Source: Agrobacterium cavarae (lineage in GTDB: Bacteria; Pseudomonadota; Alphaproteobacteria; Rhizobiales; Rhizobiaceae). Taken from it: a stretch of DNA of 64,000 nt. Location: positions 124,001 to 188,000 of the forward strand of contig NZ_SISF01000030.1 of assembly GCF_004310285.1 (NCBI RefSeq), read 5' to 3'. A model generated the notes under the pieces. The model was given only the letters and a program-made list of their open reading frames with translations, was not told the origin of the DNA and ran no database searches. The position numbers were made by a program, and so were the translations under genes. Of the stretch, positions 58,182 through 64,000 are shown in pieces; within the stretch, counting starts at the first letter, position 1; each line of letters starts with the position of its first letter.

Positions 58182-58763
58182 ATGTACGTTCTCTACATAA
58201 CCCATCCGCAGGTCCGCATCGATCCGAACGTTCCCGTTCCCGAGTGGGGACTATCGGATATAGGGGCAGAAAGAGCCCGAAGGGCGTTTTCGCAGCCCTG
58301 GGCCCGCGACTTGCGCCGTATCGTCAGCAGCACCGAGACGAAAGCGATCGAAACGGCGCAATATCTTGCCCGAGCCAGCGGTCTCGACGCCGAAACTGTT
58401 GAGGACATGCACGAGAACGACCGAAGCGCGACCGGCTTTCTTCCGCCTGACCTCTTCGAAAAGGCAGCCGACTGGTTCTTCGCCCATCCGCATGCAAGCT
58501 ACAAAGGCTGGGAGACCGCAGCCGACGCACAGGCTCGCATTGTAAAATCGGTCGAAACCATCCTCGCCGCCCACGATCCCAGCCAGCCCATTGCCTTCAT
58601 CGGTCATGGCGCGGTCGGAACTCTTCTTAAAAGTCACCTCAGCCACGATGTCATCCGACGCAGCACCGACCAGTCGCCCGGCGGTGGCAATCTTTTCAGA
58701 TTCGATCTTGCGGACCGGAAAGTGACATGCGACTGGACGCCCATCGAAAATTGGCAGGGGTGA
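58182..58763 (+). CDS. histidine-phosphatase-like protein with altered active site
   Basis: 193 residues. Fold of the phosphoglycerate-mutase/histidine-phosphatase superfamily: N-terminal strand [33 protein letters not shown] and [12 protein letters not shown]. The usual RHG is THP here: the nucleophilic His is kept but the phosphate-binding Arg is lost, and the second Arg (RAxxTA) is Lys. A TTG at 58176 is an alternative start. Catalysis is doubtful or altered. Overlaps pyrF region closely (2 bases between stop and start). Confidence 0.8.
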   Translation: MYVLYITHPQVRIDPNVPVPEWGLSDIGAERARRAFSQPWARDLRRIVSSTETKAIETAQYLARASGLDAETVEDMHENDRSATGFLPPDLFEKAADWFFAHPHASYKGWETAADAQARIVKSVETILAAHDPSQPIAFIGHGAVGTLLKSHLSHDVIRRSTDQSPGGGNLFRFDLADRKVTCDWTPIENWQG

Positions 58764-58765
58764 AG

Positions 58766-59476
58766 ATGATGACCACGAACGAGCGCCTGATCGTTGGCCT
58801 GGATGTTCCAACCGTCAAGGAGGCCGAGGCGATCGTCACCGCCATTGGCGACGATGTTATCTTCTACAAGATCGGTTATCAGCTGGTCTTCGCCGGTGGG
58901 CTGGAGTTCGCCCGCGAGCTTGCGCAGAGCGGCAAGAAAATCTTTCTCGACATGAAGCTCTTGGATATCGACAACACCGTCGCCTCCGGCGTGGAAAACA
59001 TCGCCAAGATGGGCATGTCGATGCTGACCCTGCACGCTTATCCAAAGGCCATGCGTGCTGCTGTTGCTGCAGCCAAGGGATCGGATCTTACGCTTCTCGG
59101 CGTCACGGTTTTGACCTCCATGGACGATGCCGATCTGGTGGAGGCAGGCTATCAGGGTGACGCGCGGTCGCTGGTGCTCAAGCGCGCCGAACAGGCGAGA
59201 GAAGCAGGCATGGGCGGGATCGTCTGCTCGGCTGAAGAATCCTCAGCCGTCCGCGACATCCTTGGACCCGACATGGCGGTGGTCACCCCCGGCATTCGCC
59301 CGACCGGTGCAGACGCCGGAGACCAGAAGCGCGTCGTCACACCTTTCGACGCCATTCAGGGCGGTTCGAGCCATCTGGTCGTTGGCCGTCCCATCGTCAA
59401 GGCGGCAGACCCGAAGGCTGCGGCACGCGCCATTCTGGACGAAATGCTGCGGGCCAGCTTCCCAGCCAATCGATAG
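58766..59476 (+). CDS. pyrF: orotidine 5'-phosphate decarboxylase
   Basis: 236 residues, TIM barrel. Catalytic DxKxxD array in [13 protein letters not shown] at about 59-71, first strand [11 protein letters not shown] and the phosphate loop [18 protein letters not shown]. Last step of UMP synthesis. Start at the first of two ATGs (58766), with AGGGG upstream. Followed by the DUF1330 gene after 10 bases. Confidence 0.95.
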   Translation: MMTTNERLIVGLDVPTVKEAEAIVTAIGDDVIFYKIGYQLVFAGGLEFARELAQSGKKIFLDMKLLDIDNTVASGVENIAKMGMSMLTLHAYPKAMRAAVAAAKGSDLTLLGVTVLTSMDDADLVEAGYQGDARSLVLKRAEQAREAGMGGIVCSAEESSAVRDILGPDMAVVTPGIRPTGADAGDQKRVVTPFDAIQGGSSHLVVGRPIVKAADPKAAARAILDEMLRASFPANR

Positions 59477-59486
59477 GACGAAAGCC

Positions 59487-59774
59487 ATGACCAAAGCCTA
59501 TTGGATCGCCCGCGTGGATGTTCGCGATGCCGAGCGCTACAAGGATTATGTCGCGACAGCCAAGCCGGCTTTCGAACGGTATGGTGCAAAGTTTATCGCT
59601 CGCGGCGGTGCCTTCACAGAACTGGAAGGCCAGGCACGCGCCCGCAACGTCATCATCGAGTTCCCTTCGATGCAGCACGCCGTCGATTGCTATAACTCCG
59701 ACGAGTACCAAGCCGCTGCTAAAATTCGCCAGGAAGTGGCCGATGCGGAAATGGTGGTTGTCGAGGGAGTTTGA
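59487..59774 (+). CDS. DUF1330 family protein
   Basis: 95 residues, dimeric ferredoxin-like (EthD/ABM-type) fold: KAYWIARVDVRDAERYKDYV, FIARGGAFTELEG, RNVIIEFPSMQHAVDCYNSDEYQAA. Typical length. Start at 59487 with AGGACG upstream. Cotranscribed with pyrF, a common arrangement in rhizobia. Function unknown. Confidence 0.9.
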   Translation: MTKAYWIARVDVRDAERYKDYVATAKPAFERYGAKFIARGGAFTELEGQARARNVIIEFPSMQHAVDCYNSDEYQAAAKIRQEVADAEMVVVEGV

Positions 59775-59821
59775 GGCACGGCGGACGGATTTGCTGTTAA
59801 GCTCACGCGGAATGGCCTATC

Positions 59822-60304
59822 ATGATGTTTTTCTTCATCCGATTTTTGATCTTCGTCTGCGTGACATGGCTGCCAATCGTTTATTCACAAGGCTTTGAGT
59901 TCGTCAAAGCCAACGACTTTTTCATATTCGCTGTGGTGTTCCTGGGTATCGCGGGCCTGATCGCTTATTTCCTGGTGTTATTTTCCGCGTCAGTGGTGAT
60001 GAGTATGCTTACCTCAAGCAATCAGTTCCCCATCAATTTCCGCACCGTTGCGGTTGCGGACACAATTTTCTCTTACGGTCTCATAATGGTGACGTCGGCG
60101 ATGTTCTTAACGGAAACTCGACTTCCTGTTTCCGTGGCTGTCGCTCGGGGACCATTGGTTGTAGATGGCATCAATACACTTCTTGGTTGGCAGGTGGCGG
60201 CGGAAAACACGAAGACCGCGATTTTCTGCATCATCGCAATTCATGCTTTGTTTCTCATTCATAACTTCATAGCTACGAGGCGGCAGCCAGTCGCAGACTC
60301 TTGA
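59822..60304 (+). CDS. integral membrane protein of unknown function
   Basis: 160 residues with four hydrophobic helices (about 4-20, 31-58, 75-97 and 127-150). The ends are short; the tail RRQPVADS is polar. Codon choice and base composition look more AT-rich than neighbouring genes, hinting at later acquisition (inference). Ribosome site weak. No family recognised. Confidence 0.65.
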   Translation: MMFFFIRFLIFVCVTWLPIVYSQGFEFVKANDFFIFAVVFLGIAGLIAYFLVLFSASVVMSMLTSSNQFPINFRTVAVADTIFSYGLIMVTSAMFLTETRLPVSVAVARGPLVVDGINTLLGWQVAAENTKTAIFCIIAIHALFLIHNFIATRRQPVADS

Positions 60305-60453
60305 CGCTACTCGCATCGTCTTTCGCAACTTTTCCCGTCCTTCAGCCAAGAGTCCAATCCCAAGGATCCTTCATGCTGTTCGCTCTTCCCGTGCGCCGAG
60401 CTTTCAGCTAAGACACCAGAATATATCCATTAACGCTTCGCAGGAGCCGTCCC

Positions 60454-61434
60454 ATGCCCTTGGCCAACCTTCCTCCTCTCGTCACCGTTTTTGGCGGCTC
60501 GGGCTTTGTCGGGCGGCATGTGGTTCGCACGCTCGCAAAGCGCGGCTATCGCATCCGCGTTGCGGTGCGCCGACCGGATCTCGCAGGCTTCCTGCAGCCG
60601 CTCGGTAATGTCGGCCAAATCTCCTTTGCCCAGGCGAACTTGCGCTACAAGGACTCGATCGTCCGTGCTGTCGAAGATGCCGATCACGTCGTCAATTGCG
60701 TCGGGCTGCTGTTCGAAAACGGCCGCAACACCTTTGACGCCGTGCAGGAGTTTGGTGCGCGCGCCGTCGCTGAAGCTGCAAAAGCGGCAGGCGCGACGCT
60801 GACCCATATTTCGGCAATCGGCGCCGATGCGGATTCTTCGATCGGATATGCCCGCACCAAGGGCCGCGCAGAAGCCGCGATCCGCTCCATCCTGCCAGAC
60901 GCCATCGTTCTGCGCCCATCCATCGTCTTCGGCCCTGAGGACGACTTTTTCAACAAGTTCGCCGGCATGGCCCGCACGCTTCCCTTCCTGCCGTTGATCG
61001 GTGGTGGAAAGACGAAGTTCCAGCCCGTTTATGTCGAAGATGTCGCAGAAGCCGTTGCCCGCAGCGTCGATGGTCAGTTGAAGCCCGGCGCCACCTATGA
61101 GCTTGGCGGCCAGGACGTTTTGACCTTCCGTCAATGTCTCGAGGCGGTACTGGAAGCAACCTACCGCGAACGCCCGATGATCAACCTGCCGTTCGGCATT
61201 GCCTCGTTGATGGGTTCGGTGGCGTCCCTCATTCCGCTGATCAAGCCTCCCTTTACCTCCGACCAGATTGCCCTTTTGAAGAATGACAATGTGGTATCAG
61301 CTGAGGCTGAGAAGGCGGGTCTGACGTTGGAAGGTATGGGGATCACCCCCGTTCGCATCACCTCGGTGCTGTCGTCCTATCTGGTCAGCTATCGCCCGCA
61401 CGGCCAGTTCAGCAATGCGGGAAAAGCCGCTTAA
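60454..61434 (+). CDS. NDUFA9-like NAD(P)-binding protein (atypical SDR)
   Basis: 326 residues. Glycine-rich Rossmann motif VFGGSGFVGRHVVR at 10-23, HISAIGADADSSIGYARTKGRAE (Tyr-x-x-x-Lys pattern), and VLRPSIVFGPEDDFFNKFA, the signature of the complex I NDUFA9 group. Probably associated with respiratory chain or quinone metabolism; exact role in bacteria is unclear. AGGAG before the ATG. Monocistronic. Confidence 0.9.
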   Translation: MPLANLPPLVTVFGGSGFVGRHVVRTLAKRGYRIRVAVRRPDLAGFLQPLGNVGQISFAQANLRYKDSIVRAVEDADHVVNCVGLLFENGRNTFDAVQEFGARAVAEAAKAAGATLTHISAIGADADSSIGYARTKGRAEAAIRSILPDAIVLRPSIVFGPEDDFFNKFAGMARTLPFLPLIGGGKTKFQPVYVEDVAEAVARSVDGQLKPGATYELGGQDVLTFRQCLEAVLEATYRERPMINLPFGIASLMGSVASLIPLIKPPFTSDQIALLKNDNVVSAEAEKAGLTLEGMGITPVRITSVLSSYLVSYRPHGQFSNAGKAA

Positions 61435-61822
61435 AGCACAATTCTTCCTCTTCTCAGCACGAACGGCGCTTCAACTCTCTGAGTTGACGCACCGCGTGCT
61501 TTGATGAAGTCGATTGCGACTGCCGCACGATGCCTGCGGTTTTTTTCAAAACGCGCTGCAACCAAAGATTACTCCACCCGTTATGACCCCAACGAGCGTC
61601 CGGCAATGAATTCGTCGCTACGTTCAAGGGGTGGGAATGTCGCGGAAACGCGTGGGGAATGCCGCAAGCGTGGCGCAAGGGCAACGGTGGAAAAGTCTTC
61701 ACGTTAACCCGGTGTTCAGCAACGTCAGTTATTGGTAAACGCCACAATCACGACACATCCTCCATCGAACAACCAAGCAGCGGCGTGACCGCTCGTATTT
61801 TAATTTTGAAAGGCAATGAGAA
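61435..61822. other. intergenic region, no gene seen
   Basis: About 390 bases. A perfect 7-base hairpin TCAACTC-TCT-GAGTTGA sits at 61471-61487 soon after the NDUFA9-like gene, without T-run. No ribosome-site-supported gene, no EcfG-type box. The last part should carry the promoter for the small secreted protein at 61823. Confidence 0.45.
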
Positions 61823-61978
61823 ATGGGCAGGTCTATCGCACTCTTTTTTGCGTGTGCGGCGTTGGTTGTTCTGGCAGGTTCGTTCATGGCTCCGGGCACG
61901 GTTGCCGCGGGCAAGACCGGTTGCTCTCCTGCCTATGGGGTTGACCCATGCGCAACGAGCTCCATCTCTGCGCAGTGA
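61823..61978 (+). CDS. 51-residue secreted cysteine-containing protein
   Basis: ATG at 61823 with AAAGG nine bases upstream. Residues 1-29 are a convincing signal peptide (basic start, LFFACAALVVLAGSF core, end VAA). The mature part of about 22 residues holds two Cys (GCSPAYGVDPCATSS) that could form one disulfide. TGA at 61976-61978, and a terminator follows within 40 bases, supporting a real gene. No family recognised. Confidence 0.6.
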   Translation: MGRSIALFFACAALVVLAGSFMAPGTVAAGKTGCSPAYGVDPCATSSISAQ

Positions 61979-62014
61979 GGTCGATGGCCCTGACGGCCGT
62001 TGCGTGAAAAGGCT

Positions 62015-62050
62015 AAGCGTCCGGAGGGAAAATCCAGGGCGCTTTTTTAT
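62015..62050 (+). terminator. rho-independent terminator after the small secreted gene
   Basis: AAGCGTCC at 62015-62022 pairs with GGGCGCTT at 62037-62044 (one G-T or mismatch in the stem), followed by TTTTATT. Thirty-seven bases after the stop of the 51-residue gene. Confidence 0.75.
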
Positions 62051-62082
62051 TGCAGCCGCTCAAGGCCGTCACGAAAGAGAAA

Positions 62083-62183
62083 GAGTCCCGTGCATCCTTG
62101 GATGCACAAGGGACGCTCCATCTTATTCGAGCCTCCATTGCGTTTTCCGAAAATCGTCTCGATTTTCGCGCCCATGCTGTGGT
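62083..62183. repeat. RIME-like intergenic palindromic repeat, copy 3
   Basis: About 100 bases: GTCCCGTGCATCC/GGATGCACAAGGGAC stem (62085-62114), a TTATTCGAGCC linker, then CCGAAAATCGTCTCGATTTTCG (62147-62168) and CATGCTGTGG. Same two-palindrome design as copies 1 and 2, more diverged. Located between the small secreted gene and the glutathione transferase gene. Confidence 0.72.
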
Positions 62184-62303
62184 GCAACGCAGCATTAAAG
62201 TTACGTTAAAAAAACTTCGTCTATTATTTCGTGCCGAAGCCGCACTTTGAGCTTTTTTCCACCACAGATAAGCAACCGCAAGAAACACAAACTCTGAGCG
62301 CAA

Positions 62304-62996
62304 ATGCCAACTCTTTATCATTCCTCCATGTCGACAGCATCACGGTTCGTCCGGCTGATCCTTGCCGAATATGGCTTCCAGATCGATCTTGTCGAGGAGC
62401 AGCCTTGGGAAAAGAGGCGGGAATTTCTAGCGCTCAATCCGGCCGGTACCTTGCCCGTCTATCTCGACGACAACATGCGCTCGCTCTGTGGGCCTTATGT
62501 GCTGGCGGAGTTTCTGGATGAGGCGCATGGCGTGCTGAAGCGCGATCGTCGTCTTCTGGCGGAAGAACCGTTTCAACGCGCTGAAATCCGTCGTCTGACC
62601 GAGTGGTTTCTTCAGAAGATGGAAAACGACGTCACCAAGCCCTTGGTGCGCGAGCGTGTCTACAAATTGCAGATGACGGCCGCCCAAGGTGGCGGACCGC
62701 CGGACTCGAAACTTCTGCGGACCGCCCGGTCGAACATCCGCCAGCATATGAAATATCTCGAATGGCTTGCGGGTTCGCGTACCTGGATCGCCGGTGATCG
62801 CTTGAGCTATGCCGATCTCGCGGCCGCAGCGTCAGTCTCCATCCTTGACTATCTCGGGGAGATCAACTGGCTGGAAGCGCCGATTGCCAAGGAATGGTAC
62901 CAGCGGGTGAAGTCGCGCCCGTCCTTCCGTCCGCTGCTGGCAGAACGCGTGCCGCGTCTGGCACCCTCTTCCCATTATGCCGATCTCGATTTCTAA
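62304..62996 (+). CDS. glutathione S-transferase family protein
   Basis: 230 residues. N-terminal thioredoxin-like domain (1-80: MPTLYHSSMSTASRFVRLIL, NPAGTLPVYLDDN, the cis-Pro turn) and an all-helical C-terminal domain (90-220) with WIAGDRLSYADLAAAA, the N-capping motif. Conserved with queG next door in Rhizobiales. Substrate unknown. Confidence 0.92.
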   Translation: MPTLYHSSMSTASRFVRLILAEYGFQIDLVEEQPWEKRREFLALNPAGTLPVYLDDNMRSLCGPYVLAEFLDEAHGVLKRDRRLLAEEPFQRAEIRRLTEWFLQKMENDVTKPLVRERVYKLQMTAAQGGGPPDSKLLRTARSNIRQHMKYLEWLAGSRTWIAGDRLSYADLAAAASVSILDYLGEINWLEAPIAKEWYQRVKSRPSFRPLLAERVPRLAPSSHYADLDF

Positions 62997-63066
62997 TCCT
63001 GTCACCACGCATTATATATAGCGTCTCAGTCGGCGCAGTGCCGGCAGGCGTCCCAGGAGAGAAGCA

Positions 63067-64000
63067 ATCGACACGGTCTTGCAGAAGCAGGAGCTGCGCG
63101 CCCGCAAGCTGACGGATTTCGTCAAAGCGGAAGCAACGGCGCTTGGCTTCGACCTCTGTCGGATCACCTCACCGGACGCTATTCCGCTGGCGCCGGACCG
63201 ATTGCGTGAATTTCTCGACAGTGGCTTCCACGGCACCATGGGCTGGATGGCGGAAACGCAGGAGCGGCGGGCCTCCCCCAAGACCCTGTGGGGCGATGTC
63301 CGCTCGATCGTGATGTTCGGCCTGAATTACGGACCGGATGAAGACCCGCGCACAATCCTTGAACAGCCGGACAAGGCCGCAATCTCCGTTTACGCCCGCA
63401 ACCGCGATTATCATGACGTCATCAAAGGACGGCTAAAGGAGATTGCAACACGCTTTGCGGCGCGTGCCGAAGAGGACGTGAAGGTCTTCGTCGATACTGC
63501 GCCGGTGATGGAAAAGCCGCTGGCTGCCGCTGCCGGTCTTGGTTGGCAGGGCAAGCACACCAATCTCGTCAGCCGCTCCTTCGGCTCATGGCTCTTTCTC
63601 GGCAGCATGTTCACCACGGCCGAACTCTGTCTCGATGAGGCTGAGAGGGATCATTGCGGCTCCTGTCGCGCCTGCCTGGAGACATGCCCGACCAATGCCT
63701 TTCCGGCGCCCTACAAGCTCGATGCACGGCGCTGCATTTCCTATCTGACGATTGAGCATAAAGGGCCTATACCGCACGAATTCAGACCGATGATCGGCAA
63801 CCGCATCTATGGCTGCGACGATTGTCTTGCTGCGTGCCCCTGGAACAAGTTCGCCGCCAGCGCATCGGAAATGAAGTTGCAGGCGCGAGAGGATCTCAAG
63901 GAACCCTCCATCGACTTTCTTCTTGGGCTCGATGACGCTGCATTCCGAACCTTCTTCAGCGGATCACCAGTCAAGCGGATTGGTCGCAATCGTTTCATCC
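63067..64000 (+). CDS. queG: epoxyqueuosine reductase (partial, 3' end outside window)
   Basis: Reduces epoxyqueuosine to queuosine in tRNA wobble position using cobalamin and two 4Fe-4S clusters. Seen here: [39 protein letters not shown] and [10 protein letters not shown]. The frame is open from 63022. No ATG, GTG or TTG follows AGGAGA (63055-63060) at a normal distance; an ATC at 63067, six bases after it, or a TTG at 63079 must be the start. The coordinate given is the ATC. Frame runs off the window end. Confidence 0.9.
   Translation, partial: MDTVLQKQELRARKLTDFVKAEATALGFDLCRITSPDAIPLAPDRLREFLDSGFHGTMGWMAETQERRASPKTLWGDVRSIVMFGLNYGPDEDPRTILEQPDKAAISVYARNRDYHDVIKGRLKEIATRFAARAEEDVKVFVDTAPVMEKPLAAAAGLGWQGKHTNLVSRSFGSWLFLGSMFTTAELCLDEAERDHCGSCRACLETCPTNAFPAPYKLDARRCISYLTIEHKGPIPHEFRPMIGNRIYGCDDCLAACPWNKFAASASEMKLQAREDLKEPSIDFLLGLDDAAFRTFFSGSPVKRIGRNRFI

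Noticed and set aside
61659..62198. 179-residue open frame across the small secreted gene
   Set aside because: It crosses a terminator and a RIME-like repeat in a different frame, and has no signal of coding use; the 51-residue frame fits better.

Overview
The window is chromosomal DNA of an alphaproteobacterium, almost certainly from Rhizobiaceae (Rhizobium/Agrobacterium/Sinorhizobium type). The basis is the gene content and order: an iolCDEB-idhA inositol block, an alpha-galactoside cluster laid out like the agp/agaL locus of Sinorhizobium, PmtA phospholipid N-methyltransferase, ugpBAEC, RIME-like intergenic palindromic repeats and GGAAC-N16-(C/G)GTT promoters of the alphaproteobacterial EcfG type. 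I see no prophage, insertion sequence, CRISPR array or rRNA.

Layout. 1-7007: 3' end of an RpiR-type regulator, then iolC-iolD-iolE-iolB, a shared terminator and convergent idhA (myo-inositol catabolism). 7263-14330: a stress-type region with a degenerate receiver-like protein, a small protein, an alternative haem-copper oxidase cluster (ctaG, coxB, a coxA-coxC fusion and membrane accessories) and a Crp/Fnr regulator. 14384-19799: a Gly/Ala-rich secreted repeat protein, two more Crp/Fnr paralogues transcribed divergently, a DUF4142 protein, small proteins, an isochorismatase-like hydrolase and an ECF sigma factor. 20094-23879: a DMT exporter and a siderophore/cobalamin-type ABC importer. 24078-28361: a cobalamin riboswitch followed by nrdHIEF (class Ib ribonucleotide reductase). 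28603-38732: agaL2-agpDCBA-agaL1 with divergent agpT. 38938-49503: a GGDEF-EAL protein, a D,D-carboxypeptidase, two tandem tRNA-Gly(GCC) genes, a YbaK deacylase, a thioredoxin-TPR protein, a LON-domain protein, a Trm112-like protein, a chemoreceptor and a GNAT/XRE-cupin pair. 49591-54030: ugpBAEC (glycerol-3-phosphate import) with a candidate PHO box. 54172-64000: maa-like acetyltransferase, yraN, rsmI, dnaN, pmtA, a histidine-phosphatase-like protein, pyrF, small genes, an NDUFA9-like protein, a glutathione S-transferase and the 5' part of queG.

The most interesting pattern is regulatory. Seven GGAAC-N16/17-(C/G)GTT promoter candidates lie in the correct orientation just upstream of genes in this window, six of them between 7.7 and 18.6 kb. 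They connect the alternative oxidase cluster, DUF2231 and DUF4142 proteins, an isochorismatase-like enzyme and several tiny proteins into one putative general-stress regulon. An ECF sigma gene with no visible anti-sigma partner sits at the edge of this cluster, preceded by a 7+7 bp palindrome. Second in interest is the cobalamin riboswitch with a long leader ahead of nrdHIEF, which implies that the B12-independent reductase is shut off when B12 is plentiful. All functional names rest on reading protein motifs and gene order by eye. No database search was run.
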